From contig JARBAU010000206.1 in the NCBI GenBank assembly GCA_029237525.1, forward strand, positions 1 through 48,049: DNA of 48,049 nt, read 5' to 3'. Below, one piece after another: positions 18,097 to 26,337 of the stretch. The position numbers and the translations under genes are program-made. The notes below the pieces were generated by a model. The model saw only the letters and a program-made list of their open reading frames with translations. It was not told the origin of the DNA and did not search any database. The DNA comes from Nitrososphaerales archaeon. GTDB lineage: Archaea > Thermoproteota > Nitrososphaeria > Nitrososphaerales > Nitrososphaeraceae. The stretch's first letter is position 1. Every line of letters starts with the position of its first letter.

Positions 18097-18399
18097 TTAG
18101 GAACTGGACTGCTCTGACGCTGCCGCTGGAGATGATGATGATGCGGACATATCTTCAGTCGATGAACTTGAAGCACCATCGACTATTTCAGCCGTGGCAA
18201 ATCTATTACCTACCTGAACTACACGTATCTTTGCATTCTGTCCAACCTTTCCGTTTTTCACAAAGATTACAAATCCTTGTATCCTAGCAATACCGTCCCC
18301 CTTTCGACTAATCTCGGTGATTTGGACGTCGTACTCTTTACCTGTTTCCACTGGTTTCGGTCCGAAATTGTCGTTCCTTCTAAAACCTCCGTAACTCAT
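18097..18399 (-). CDS. TRAM domain protein
   Basis: A 100-residue protein with a single TRAM domain at about residues 15-75 (YDVQITEISRKGDGIARIQG, then FVIFVKN and the AKIRVVQV strand). The C-terminal tail is rich in Ser and Ala. TRAM domains bind RNA; single-domain archaeal TRAM proteins act as RNA chaperones, in some species linked to cold response. The N-terminal MSYGGFRRNDNFG is also typical of this small family. The start is ATG at 18399. It is convergent with the double-SDR gene and 67 bases downstream of nadX on the same strand. Confidence 0.92.
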   Translation of the reverse strand: MSYGGFRRNDNFGPKPVETGKEYDVQITEISRKGDGIARIQGFVIFVKNGKVGQNAKIRVVQVGNRFATAEIVDGASSSSTEDMSASSSSPAAASEQSSS

Positions 18400-18466
18400 T
18401 GTTAAAATACGTCAAAGCATTACCTTATATAAACCGTAACAGGATATCCCTGGCGAAAAATCAAGT

Positions 18467-19318
18467 TCAAGTTCCGATCCTAAACCCTCTAACCGATGAA
18501 GAGCGAACTGTTTCTATGGCAGAAAGAATTGCCAGGTAGCTTGTTCTAGGATTCCCCTCCGCTTGATTATTCTTCAATTTGATATTTAGCTTACCGAATT
18601 TGCCTTCAGCAATGACCTCGTGCTGATTGTAACGAATTCTAGGGTCTACCACTATTCTTACCATAGTTTTTTGCATTCCTAGTCCCGCTAAAGCCAGGAT
18701 TGATGCTACATTGACATTTGCGGGAAAATTCAAAATAGCTTCTGCAGCCGTCCCGTAGTATATAGTAGTTCTCTTATTAATGGCGTGTAGGTTAATGTTA
18801 TTTTTTCTAAAAAATGGAGCCCCTTCTAATGCTTTGGGATTTTTAGTCGTGATAAGCTTGACTGATTTAAGACCTTCCCTTGCACTTCGAATTGCATCAA
18901 TTCCGGCTATAGCACCAGTCGGTAAGACCAGACTTGTGCCATTTTCAGCTGACAAATCCAACAGATCTGACAACAGCGCACTATCGGTCAACGCTCCTAC
19001 ACTCATTATTATCATATCTTTTCCTAATTTGAGCAGAGGCCTTGCGAATAGACGAACTGCTTCCTGAGAAGCGCATTCTAACACCAAACTGGACTGTTTG
19101 AACTCAGTTGACGAAATTAAATCGGTGAAGTCTGAAAAGCAAGATATATTTCTTGTAGTTAGCCTTGCTACAAGGCACTTTGTAGCAGATTTGTCGGCAT
19201 CAAACAAGAAGCTAAGGACCGTATTGCTTATTCTTCCCTTATCTATAGCTAATGCGACCTGAGTACCTATAGCCCCACAACCAATAATACCTATTGTATT
19301 CGATAGCTTAATAATAAT
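18467..19318 (-). CDS. nadX: L-aspartate dehydrogenase; start codon not canonical
   Basis: NadX oxidises aspartate to iminoaspartate for quinolinate synthesis, replacing NadB. The protein shows a Rossmann motif IGIIGCGAIGTQVA, a NAD-binding VLECASQEAVR stretch, GALTD, LPTGAIAGIDAIRSAREG with the active-site region, and a C-terminal ANVNVASILALAGLG. nadA and nadC are neighbours, which supports the call. The first TTG, at 19207, would remove the whole Rossmann motif, so it cannot be the real start. The in-frame sequence continues upstream to a TGA at 19327-19325 with no ATG, GTG or TTG; the best candidates are three successive ATT codons at 19318, 19315 and 19312. A TATA-like AATTATAT lies 22-28 bases ahead, fitting a leaderless ATT start. 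A sequencing error is the alternative. Confidence 0.88.
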   Translation of the reverse strand: MIIKLSNTIGIIGCGAIGTQVALAIDKGRISNTVLSFLFDADKSATKCLVARLTTRNISCFSDFTDLISSTEFKQSSLVLECASQEAVRLFARPLLKLGKDMIIMSVGALTDSALLSDLLDLSAENGTSLVLPTGAIAGIDAIRSAREGLKSVKLITTKNPKALEGAPFFRKNNINLHAINKRTTIYYGTAAEAILNFPANVNVASILALAGLGMQKTMVRIVVDPRIRYNQHEVIAEGKFGKLNIKLKNNQAEGNPRTSYLAILSAIETVRSSSVRGFRIGT

Positions 19319-19336
19319 GTGTATTCACACACGGTG

Positions 19337-19344
19337 ATATAATT
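19337..19344 (-). promoter_or_regulatory. TATA-like box of nadX
   Basis: On the minus strand AATTATAT is centred 22-28 bases ahead of three successive ATT codons (19318-19310) at the head of the nadX frame. Its position predicts transcription starting at these codons and argues against the TTG 110 bases further downstream. Confidence 0.45.
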
Positions 19345-19428
19345 GTAAAAGTGGCAAATGTCCAGTCCACTCAAAGACTAAATCACCATATTAATAAGTG
19401 GTTAGACGTTGTTTTAATCTAAAACATA

Positions 19429-19617
19429 CTATCTTCTGCCGCCTCTACCGCCCCTTTCCGGTTTTTTCTGTCCTGGTAATCTCCTCTTTTCGAACCTTTT
19501 TTCAAAGTTACTCTTATTACGTAACCTAGAAACTGGTTGCAAGCGTGTTTTTCCTTGGATTTTAGGAGTCTGACCCCGAACTTTACCTGCTTTTGTTAGT
19601 GAGCCATGAGTTGGCAT
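19429..19617 (-). CDS. rps30e: 30S ribosomal protein S30e
   Basis: A 62-residue, very basic protein beginning [19 protein letters not shown], the characteristic S30e N-terminus, followed by a Lys/Arg-rich middle and a Gly/Arg-rich tail ([10 protein letters not shown]). In eukaryotes this protein is made as a ubiquitin-like fusion; here, as in archaea generally, it stands alone. It is a small-subunit ribosomal protein. The start is ATG at 19617, divergent from nadA across 177 bases. Confidence 0.93.
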   Translation of the reverse strand: MPTHGSLTKAGKVRGQTPKIQGKTRLQPVSRLRNKSNFEKRFEKRRLPGQKKPERGGRGGRR

Positions 19618-19794
19618 AAATTATTCGAGTATTCTTAATTTAAGTCTAATATATATTGATGGTTTAACTTAGCTTACAAGATACACGAGAAGGGGGCAAA
19701 CATTGCCTTATAGACGCTCAAAATAGGCAACATACGAGCAGATTATATTAACTTAAATGTCATTTTTAATACTACTAAATATGTCAACTTAAAA

Positions 19795-20745
19795 ATGTCT
19801 CTTGTCACGAACGACTTCAAGCTAAAGATCCAGGAGCTGAAGAAGAAGTATGATGCTACTATTTTGGCTCATAATTATCAGTTGCCTGAAGTCCAAGATG
19901 TTGCTGATTATGTAGGTGATTCATTAGGACTCTCTATTAATGCAGCCAAAACCAAGCAACGAACCATAGTATTTTGCGGGGTACATTTTATGGCCGAGAC
20001 TGCTTCTATAATCTGTCCTGATAAGGAAGTCTTGATACCTGATTTGGATGCAGGATGTTCGCTAGCCTCAACTATTGATATTTCGCAATTAAATGCATGG
20101 AAATCCGAGCACGAAGATGCGGTAGTAGTAAGTTATGTCAATACTAGTGCGGAAATCAAGGCCATGTCAGATTATTGCTGTACGTCAAGCAATGCAGTGA
20201 ATGTGGTCAACAGCATCCCAAAGGATCTTGAAATTCTTTTTCTTCCAGACATGTTTTTAGGAGCATATGTGGCAGACGTGACTAAACGCAAGAATATGTT
20301 CATTTGGCCAGGAGAGTGTCATGTGCACGCAGGAATCAGGGCCGAGGATGTTAACATGATGTTGACTAAGTATAAAGATGCAGACTTTCTAATTCATCCG
20401 GAATGCGGCTGCACAACATCTACCCTATATAATAGTTCGAATGGCGACATAGTGAAGAAGCCACATATTTTGTCTACGGAAGGAATGATGAAGCATGCTC
20501 GATTGGGGAATGCTTCAAAATACGTAATAGCTACTGAGGTTGGAATACTACATAGAATGGCTAAGGAAAACCCTTCGAAAACTTTCATCCCAATTAAAGA
20601 AAACGCGATTTGTAAATACATGAAAATGATCACAGTTGAAAAGGTTTATGATTCGTTAATTAAGAATATATATCGAGTCAAAGTGCCTCAGAAAATTGCA
20701 GACCGAGCTAGATTGGCCATTGACCGAATGTTGCAAATTAGCTAG
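19795..20745 (+). CDS. nadA: Quinolinate synthase (NadA)
   Basis: NadA condenses iminoaspartate with dihydroxyacetone phosphate to quinolinate using a [4Fe-4S] cluster. The 316-residue protein has the three expected cluster ligands: Cys88 in PDLDAGCSLAS, Cys175 in WPGECHVHAG and Cys273 in ENAICKYMKMIT. AHNYQLPEVQD near residue 25 and CGVHFMAETA near 61 are further signatures of the family. Length fits the archaeal form. The start is ATG, with a TATA-like TTTTAATA about 27 bases upstream. It faces nadC (65 bases between stops) and lies next to nadX; together these give the complete aspartate route to nicotinate mononucleotide. Confidence 0.97.
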   Translation: MSLVTNDFKLKIQELKKKYDATILAHNYQLPEVQDVADYVGDSLGLSINAAKTKQRTIVFCGVHFMAETASIICPDKEVLIPDLDAGCSLASTIDISQLNAWKSEHEDAVVVSYVNTSAEIKAMSDYCCTSSNAVNVVNSIPKDLEILFLPDMFLGAYVADVTKRKNMFIWPGECHVHAGIRAEDVNMMLTKYKDADFLIHPECGCTTSTLYNSSNGDIVKKPHILSTEGMMKHARLGNASKYVIATEVGILHRMAKENPSKTFIPIKENAICKYMKMITVEKVYDSLIKNIYRVKVPQKIADRARLAIDRMLQIS

Positions 20746-20810
20746 ATTTGAAGGCTCTTGTTAACAGGTTTTAATTCCAATAGATTGAGAAGAGCATATG
20801 AAGGTCTAAC

Positions 20811-21692
20811 CTAGGGTTGCTGCTCATTCCTATCAACAATTTTCAAGCTATAATTAGCTGCGTTGGTCGAGTGCGTGAGGTAGCCTACAGAAATTCTGTC
20901 TGGGCCTGCATCTGCATAGTCTTTGATATTCGAAAATCTAATACCTCCAGAAATTTCTATTATTGATCTCTTCCGTAAACCAAGATTGGATATTGTTTTA
21001 ATTGCATTCTTAGCGGCAACTGGTTCAAAATTGTCCAGCATTACAATGTCTGACCCTTCATTAATAGCAGTAATCAAGTCTTTAAGATTGGTAACCTCGC
21101 ACTCAATTTTAATATTGCTACCACATTTTTCTTTCAATTCCCGAATGCACCGCTCCACTGATCCCGCGAGATAAATATGGTTGCTTTTAATTAAGACCAT
21201 TTCGTCCAGCCTTTGTCGATGTGGCAGGCCTCCTCCAATTTTAACTGCTTTCTTATCAAATGTCCTTAGACCAGGACAAGTTTTTCTAGTACTAGTGATC
21301 TCTGCGACGCTACCGGCGCTTCGAATAGCTTCTATCAAGGTTCTGGTCTCGGTCGCAATGCCACTCATACGCATTAGCATATTTAGAGCAGTTCTTTCTG
21401 CTTTGAGAATGTCCTTTGCTCTACCTTCGATTTCCAGCACTCCTTGATAGTTCCTTACGAATGAACCATCATCAACCAAATTTCTTGAGGTGCAACCGCA
21501 TATATCAAAGATAACAATAGCCTCTTCTAATCCTGCCACTACAGTTTCGTCGTCCGACTTCACTACGATTTCTGCTCTTACATTGGTATCTCTAGCATTG
21601 AGGTTATTTGTGGTAATATCGCCAGTCCCGATGTCTTCGAGTAAAAAACTCGTGAGTGCTCGTCTAGTTTTTAGGGAAGTGTGAATTCTCAA
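20811..21692 (-). CDS. nadC: Nicotinate-nucleotide pyrophosphorylase (NadC)
   Basis: NadC converts quinolinate and PRPP to nicotinate mononucleotide. The 293 residues cover the family: LLEDIGTGDITTNN at the N-terminus, ERTALNMLMRMSGIATETR, the TRKTCPGLRTFDKKAVKIGGG active-site region (about 137-157), HRQRLDEMVLIKSNH, IECEVTNL, IVMLDNFEP and EISGGI near the end. The start is TTG at 21692, four bases after the stop of the spt4 gene, so nadC is very likely translated from the rpo7-spt4 message. That linkage ties NAD synthesis to the transcription machinery genes. Confidence 0.97.
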   Translation of the reverse strand: MRIHTSLKTRRALTSFLLEDIGTGDITTNNLNARDTNVRAEIVVKSDDETVVAGLEEAIVIFDICGCTSRNLVDDGSFVRNYQGVLEIEGRAKDILKAERTALNMLMRMSGIATETRTLIEAIRSAGSVAEITSTRKTCPGLRTFDKKAVKIGGGLPHRQRLDEMVLIKSNHIYLAGSVERCIRELKEKCGSNIKIECEVTNLKDLITAINEGSDIVMLDNFEPVAAKNAIKTISNLGLRKRSIIEISGGIRFSNIKDYADAGPDRISVGYLTHSTNAANYSLKIVDRNEQQP

Positions 21693-21696
21693 ATAA

Positions 21697-21885
21697 TTAT
21701 GCGACTTTCTGTGCGTATTTGTGTGCCACGTTGATATTCAATGCCGCAGCAATTTTGGAATTTAATGGTTCAAAAACTAAAATTATCCCTGACCAATCTG
21801 GAGAAAGCTCCGTAGACTTACACACGGCGCATATTTTGCCATAGGTTATGGCTTTGCATTTCTTACATGCTAGTTCTTTTGGCAT
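21697..21885 (-). CDS. spt4: Transcription elongation factor Spt4 (RNA polymerase subunit E'')
   Basis: A 62-residue zinc-ribbon protein of the Spt4/RpoE'' family. It has CKKC at about 7-10 and CAVC near 19-22, followed by LSPDWSGIILVFEPLNSKIA, where the DWSG segment is the family signature. Spt4 binds the NGN domain of Spt5 and aids elongation; in archaea it also takes part in aCPSF1-dependent termination. Its start follows the stop of rpo7 with no spacer, and nadC begins four bases after its own stop. Confidence 0.95.
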   Translation of the reverse strand: MPKELACKKCKAITYGKICAVCKSTELSPDWSGIILVFEPLNSKIAAALNINVAHKYAQKVA

Positions 21886-22488
21886 CTACTTAGAACCTCC
21901 ACTTTTTTTCTCCTTTGTGGGAGATACAGTTTGAGATTGTCTTGATTTCTTTACTTCTTGTTCAATCCACTCATTCGAGCCTAAAAATGGTTGTCTACAG
22001 GTAATTCCGATTTTGCCCATCCCTGTACCTTTTCCAAGGCTTATTGCTGTAACTCTTGCCCTGATTTTCGAACCAATTTTTAATGATTTAGCACTTTGGT
22101 TAGCAATTATGACACCTTGCTTAACATCACTCTTTAAATAATCGTCTGTTATCTGAGAAAGATGTAAAAGAGCATCGGTGGGACCAACTCTGACGAATGC
22201 TCCAAAGTCAGTTATCTCTACTATTTCTCCTTCAACAACCTCTTGCAATTTAGGAAAAAAGGTCAGAGCTTTAAACTGGACTTTATGGTAAGTAGAGCCA
22301 TCACCAGCAACTAATTTGCCGACAGCGTTAGCTGAGGCATCTATTATCATAATTACGTAGCCCAATTCTGGGCTAATCATGCTCTCATATTTTTCCTTCA
22401 ATATGGCCATAGCAGTATTTTTCAACGAACTTGTCAGTCTGTTAGGAGGAATTCTGACTACATCGTTCATATCGATTATGAGAAACAT
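21886..22488 (-). CDS. rpo7: DNA-directed RNA polymerase subunit Rpo7 (RpoE')
   Basis: The 200-residue subunit forms the polymerase stalk with Rpo4. The N-terminal domain (about 1-80) includes VRIPPNRL and the GYVIMIIDA strand; an S1 domain (about 82-165) contains EGEIVEITDFGAFVRVGPTDALLHLSQI. The tail is Ser/Lys-rich (about 175-200) and probably disordered. It is longer than the usual 180-190 residues only by this tail. The start is ATG at 22488; a second in-frame ATG seven codons later is less likely. It heads a compact unit rpo7-spt4-nadC. Confidence 0.96.
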   Translation of the reverse strand: MFLIIDMNDVVRIPPNRLTSSLKNTAMAILKEKYESMISPELGYVIMIIDASANAVGKLVAGDGSTYHKVQFKALTFFPKLQEVVEGEIVEITDFGAFVRVGPTDALLHLSQITDDYLKSDVKQGVIIANQSAKSLKIGSKIRARVTAISLGKGTGMGKIGITCRQPFLGSNEWIEQEVKKSRQSQTVSPTKEKKSGGSK

Positions 22489-22564
22489 CTGTTACAATTG
22501 TCAACAAAGATCAATTTATTAACCTTTGGCCATCTATATTTAGATCTTGATTTGATTTATGTCA

Positions 22565-23137
22565 TTAATAGCTGACTTCAATCTTTATTGATGCGTCTGT
22601 CAATTCGAAGCTAGATTCCTTTCCAGTAGTGTTTTTAAACATTGATCTAAAAAAGCTTTCAAAGAATTTTGACCCTTTTTTCCCAAGCCTATGTCTTACT
22701 ACTATAGTTCTTTTCGCAGATTGTTTCACCTCGTCATATGTACCAAGATGGCCATAGCGACACATTATTTTTTCGATATATTCAAAAACAGCTTCGTCGG
22801 TCAAATCTTTTTTCCAAAATACAATTGTATCCCTGGGGACGGATTCTCCTAGATTTGAACCCAAGGTAGAAATCGTATTTTCATCTAGTGAGTTAATTAG
22901 AGTAGTTAACAATTCCCGATTGATAATTACCATATCGATTTTAGATAGGAATCTCGTAAAATCGGCAAATCTTCTTAGTATTATCCCTACTACGGAATTT
23001 ACAGATACACCCATGCGTTCAGCCTCTTCATCTAACACCTTAGATAGCTCTTGGTCAAATCTAAAGGAACGGGTTATTGTATCAGATCTATCATCTGTGG
23101 ACTTGTGAGCCAAAATGTTGATTAGATAGGCATTCAA
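22565..23137 (-). CDS. Ribbon-helix-helix domain protein with unknown C-terminal domain
   Basis: A 190-residue protein. Residues about 18-62 look like a ribbon-helix-helix fold (ITRSFRFDQELSKVLDEEA, then a helix with SVNSVVGIILRRF), which usually binds operator DNA as a dimer. The remaining part alternates helix and strand and ends with a strand-rich segment (RTIVVRHRLGKKGSKF and IKIEVSY). I do not recognise a named domain there. It lies 76 bases upstream of rpo7 on the same strand and might be co-transcribed with it, or autoregulated. The start at 23137 is uncertain: the conserved part begins near residue 18. Confidence 0.65.
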   Translation of the reverse strand: MNAYLINILAHKSTDDRSDTITRSFRFDQELSKVLDEEAERMGVSVNSVVGIILRRFADFTRFLSKIDMVIINRELLTTLINSLDENTISTLGSNLGESVPRDTIVFWKKDLTDEAVFEYIEKIMCRYGHLGTYDEVKQSAKRTIVVRHRLGKKGSKFFESFFRSMFKNTTGKESSFELTDASIKIEVSY

Positions 23138-23332
23138 TGAGCTCGATAATAAACTAGATGATATAGCTACTAATCATACATCAGACGGGTTTTCTAATGT
23201 GACACAATTAAACATGATCTACTCTGTAATTTGTTAATTGAATTTCGTTAGGAAAGTTAACCGGTATTTATGAACTCCCGATGAAGAGCTATATAGTTTA
23301 AATATTACAAGTTCGAATTTTTGTTAATTAAG

Positions 23333-24427
23333 ATGGTTCATGTTGATCAAGTTATGTCAACATTGAGACAGGTCGTTGATCCAGAACTTCACAGGGATAT
23401 TGTCTCGATGGGAATGATTAAAGACCTCTCAATTGAAGGGGAAAAAGTATCTTTCACTTTAGAATTAACGACACCGGCTTGCCCATTCAATAGTGAGATT
23501 GAACAAGATGTTCGAGATCGGATGGCTAATTTGGGAATTAAGGATTTAGATGTAAAGGTTACAGCAAGGGTTACTGAAGGTAGAGCGATATCGATGGATG
23601 AACTCCTACCAGGTGTCAAAAACATTATTGCTATTGCAAGTGGTAAAGGTGGAGTAGGTAAAACAACTGTTGCAGTTAATCTTGCCGTTGCACTTTCTAA
23701 GACAGGAGCGAAAGTAGGACTGTTGGATGCGGATATTTATGGTCCTAGCGTTCCATTGTTTATGGGCATAAAGGAGACTCCTGCAGTAGTTGACGGGAAA
23801 ATCCAACCAGTCATCGCTTACAGTGTAAAAGTTATCTCTATGGGGTTCTTTTACGAGCAATCGCAACAGGCTGGAATTTATAGAGGCCCTATAGTTTCAG
23901 GCATAATTAAGCAATTTATAACTGATGTAAATTGGGGCGAATTGGATTATCTTATAATAGATCTTCCACCGGGGACCGGCGATGCTCCATTGACTATGGC
24001 ACAAACTATACCAATTACTGGTATCTTAGTTGTAACCACCCCTCAAGATGTTGCTATGAATGTAGCTATCAAGGCGATTGGAATGTTCAATAAATTGAAT
24101 ATACCGATTATTGGAGTCGTAGAAAATATGAGCTACTTGGAATGTCCTAACTGTAAGGAGCATATGACTATTTTTGGTGTCGGTGGAGGCAAAAAGGTAA
24201 GCGAAAAATTTGGAATATCGTTCGTAGGTGATATTCCACTTAATCCAGAAATTATGGCTAACAGTGATACTGGGAATCCTATCCCATTAATAAATCCAAA
24301 TTCGGATCAGGCTAAGATTTTTGATAAAATTGCAAGACAGATGGCTGGCAGAGTAAGTGTGATCGCAAACGAATTGAAATCCCAGCAAGAGGCAGAAACA
24401 GCTGGAGAAGTACCGGCAACCACATAA
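23333..24427 (+). CDS. Mrp/NBP35-type iron-sulfur cluster carrier ATPase
   Basis: The protein (364 residues from this ATG) joins an N-terminal MIP18/DUF59 domain (VMSTLRQVVDPELHRDIVSMG, TLELTTPACPFN) to a ParA-like P-loop ATPase of the Mrp/ApbC family: ASGKGGVGKTT as the deviant Walker A, LLDADIYGPS, DLPPGTGDAPLT and a C-terminal CPNC pair that holds the bridging cluster. It delivers [4Fe-4S] clusters to apo-enzymes such as NadA or BioB. An in-frame TTG at 23321 would add four residues, but TTTAAATA (23297-23304) places the transcription start near 23326-23330, so the ATG is preferred. It is followed after 15 bases by the dephospho-CoA kinase gene. Confidence 0.95.
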   Translation: MVHVDQVMSTLRQVVDPELHRDIVSMGMIKDLSIEGEKVSFTLELTTPACPFNSEIEQDVRDRMANLGIKDLDVKVTARVTEGRAISMDELLPGVKNIIAIASGKGGVGKTTVAVNLAVALSKTGAKVGLLDADIYGPSVPLFMGIKETPAVVDGKIQPVIAYSVKVISMGFFYEQSQQAGIYRGPIVSGIIKQFITDVNWGELDYLIIDLPPGTGDAPLTMAQTIPITGILVVTTPQDVAMNVAIKAIGMFNKLNIPIIGVVENMSYLECPNCKEHMTIFGVGGGKKVSEKFGISFVGDIPLNPEIMANSDTGNPIPLINPNSDQAKIFDKIARQMAGRVSVIANELKSQQEAETAGEVPATT

Positions 24428-24442
24428 TAATATTCTAGAATA

Positions 24443-24982
24443 ATGCGTCTCACTGAATCCGAGAAGAGCGCATTAAAAAAGCCACTAGGTGAACTTTGGC
24501 AGAATTCAAGAATTACTAGAACCAATATCCTAAATTTTGTAGGAGATTGTAAATTCATTGTAACAGTAGGTGATGACACGACGTGTGCTTTGCTTCGTCT
24601 TGAAATAACTCCAACCATTTCAATTACCGACGGAAAGACTAAGCGCAGAAGTATCAAGATTACGAAAGATCCTAAATACGACCCTCTCGTGAAGTACTTA
24701 GATGATATCCGAATTCCGGAATACAGATGCAAAAATCCGGCTGGTTCTATAACACAAGAGGCTTATAGATTGGTAACGAGCCTGATACAAATGGGAAAAC
24801 CATCCAAGATAGTCGTAGAAGGGGAGGAAGATTTGCTAGCAATCCCAATGGTTGCCCTTTTGCCAAAAAATTCAGTCCTAGTTTACGGGCAACCGAACGA
24901 GGGAATGGTTTTGACTCGGATCAATTTAGCGATTCAGAACATGGCCAAAGATTTATTGACTAGATTCCACCAGAATGACTAG
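24443..24982 (+). CDS. GTP-dependent dephospho-CoA kinase (DUF359)
   Basis: A 179-residue protein of the DUF359 family, whose archaeal members make coenzyme A from dephospho-CoA using GTP. Recognisable parts are KKPLGELW near the N-terminus, ITVGDDTT-like FIVTVGDDTTCALLR, the KNPAGSIT segment, IVVEGEEDLLAIP, and LVYGQPNEGMVLTRIN near the C-terminus. These match the known family pattern in order. The gene begins 15 bases after the Mrp-type carrier on the same strand, so one transcript is likely. CoA is needed in quantity by the thaumarchaeal CO2-fixation cycle. Confidence 0.9.
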   Translation: MRLTESEKSALKKPLGELWQNSRITRTNILNFVGDCKFIVTVGDDTTCALLRLEITPTISITDGKTKRRSIKITKDPKYDPLVKYLDDIRIPEYRCKNPAGSITQEAYRLVTSLIQMGKPSKIVVEGEEDLLAIPMVALLPKNSVLVYGQPNEGMVLTRINLAIQNMAKDLLTRFHQND

Positions 24983-25344
24983 TGATGGAAATGATGATAC
25001 GGTGGCTGGATGATCCAATTTAAGATTGTGATTAATAATCAAATGTCTGATCCAATACTTGCAACCACGAATTATTTATTTCGGAGCAAACGAACGCAAA
25101 ACTCGCCATATTATGAATAAATGACTGGAATAAATAGTGCTAGTCTTTTACCGTGTGACACGTACAAGCGCATTTGATCAACATCACATCGAATGAACAA
25201 TCTTTCGTTTCACTCGGGTGATCATCGACCGGCCACTCTAGAGGACACTCAGAGTGTCTTCCTCGTTTACAAAAGAACGTCAGGTGCAACCCAAGTTAAT
25301 AATGCGTAGTTCTATAAAACCATTTAGAGAATGTGGAGTTAACA
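24983..25344. other. Intergenic region with two interrupted palindromes
   Basis: No convincing ORF in 362 bases. Two dyads stand out. CGTGT-G-ACACG lies at 25152-25162. GACACTC-A-GAGTGTC lies at 25244-25258, and its outer GAG/CTC bases can pair across a small bulge (25241-25264). Around 25190-25270 the GC content rises above the background. A small structured RNA or regulator-binding sites for the flanking genes are both possible; I could not fit RNase P or SRP RNA. Confidence 0.45.
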
Positions 25345-25605
25345 TTACATTTCAATGTTGAACAGCTGTGGAGCATATAGCGAGCCATCTCTAACATGCT
25401 TAACCTTGGCGACAGAAAGGTAATGTGGCCAGATAGTTACTAAGATACTGTCTTTGGGCACACCTTCGGGTGCTTCGATTATCTTTATGTCATCAGAATT
25501 TACACCATATTCATTCAGTTTATGTTTGCTTAAGGCAACAATGTCCTGAGAAAGACCACTGTTATAGACATACACTTTCCCAGTATATTCGATGTGGTCA
25601 ACCAT
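25345..25605 (-). CDS. Conserved-looking hypothetical protein
   Basis: An 86-residue soluble protein that I do not recognise. It starts with a beta-rich segment (YTGKVYVYNSG), has a helix (QDIVALSKHKLNEYGVN) and a central strand region ending ILVTIWPHYLSVA. There are no Cys and no membrane segment. The ATG at 25605 fits, and the composition is balanced, unlike a shadow frame. It lies alone on the minus strand, downstream of the region with palindromes. Confidence 0.6.
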   Translation of the reverse strand: MVDHIEYTGKVYVYNSGLSQDIVALSKHKLNEYGVNSDDIKIIEAPEGVPKDSILVTIWPHYLSVAKVKHVRDGSLYAPQLFNIEM

Positions 25606-25784
25606 CTTCTAATTAGTACAAATATCGACTGCTAAAAATGTATTTATTTTCTAATGGCCGATCATCAAAATCTATTATATTAGAAATAATCTTTTTCGTT
25701 TATAAGATATGAACTACAATCTAGACACGGAAAAGGAATCTTCATGGTATTGTTTCTGTTTCTTTGTAAGACAAGGTTGGGTAG

Positions 25785-26012
25785 TTAATGCTTCTGAATT
25801 GACTTGCTTCGATATTTTCGTATATCCCAATATCCTAGAATAATGAATGCGACTCCTAGTGCAATGATCAGAAAATCTGCTGGCAGGATCAATTTCCAAA
25901 GGATATTCACCGTTGCTGCATATATGAAAAGCAAAGCAAGAAATATAAGCGCTATTCCCGCTATAACCTCAGCATTTATTCTCGCCATAGTCGAGGTATT
26001 TACCTCATACAC
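25785..26012 (-). CDS. Small two-helix membrane protein
   Basis: A 75-residue protein with two hydrophobic helices (about residues 15-33 and 38-60) separated by a short turn with Pro, and a basic C-terminal tail (RKYRSK). The topology predicts both ends on the cytoplasmic side. The GTG at 26012 is supported by a TATA-like CATAAAATGC centred near 26040; an internal ATG at residue 9 is possible. The function is unknown. It is not obviously in an operon. Confidence 0.55.
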   Translation of the reverse strand: MYEVNTSTMARINAEVIAGIALIFLALLFIYAATVNILWKLILPADFLIIALGVAFIILGYWDIRKYRSKSIQKH

Positions 26013-26337
26013 ATCGTAAAAAGGTTTTCGTATGCATTTTATGACTTTTTATTATCGTCTTTTGAATAAATTGGAATCGTTAAGTGGTCAAAAATACGAC
26101 TGGATTTAGAAAGGTTCGCGACTAGTTGCCTATATGACAACTCTATGACAATCAGAACAACCCGCTCAAGCTGCAGAAATTTCAACTTCCCAAGTTTGAA
26201 AACGCAACACAAGTCATGTCATTTCGAGTATTAGATTCAAGTAAAATTTGATTGATGGATTTCAGCTGCAATCAATTTGATTAGGAATTTATTTAATGCC
26301 ATAACTGGTAGTTTTGATGGTTCCATTGTAGGTCTTT
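26013..26337. other. Intergenic region, no gene accepted
   Basis: About 325 AT-rich bases between the small membrane protein and the stop of leuB. It contains the promoter of the membrane protein and one 29-codon frame on the minus strand (26237-26326) that I judge to be chance. Confidence 0.4.

Noticed and set aside
19207-19207. TTG as the start of nadX
   Set aside because: It would remove the conserved Rossmann motif encoded in the same frame upstream.
25189-25310. Possible RNase P or SRP RNA
   Set aside because: The GAGGA-like block and hairpins do not continue into the conserved core motifs of either RNA.
26237-26326. 29-codon frame on the minus strand after leuB
   Set aside because: Short, without motif or clear promoter, and another frame overlaps it; treated as chance.
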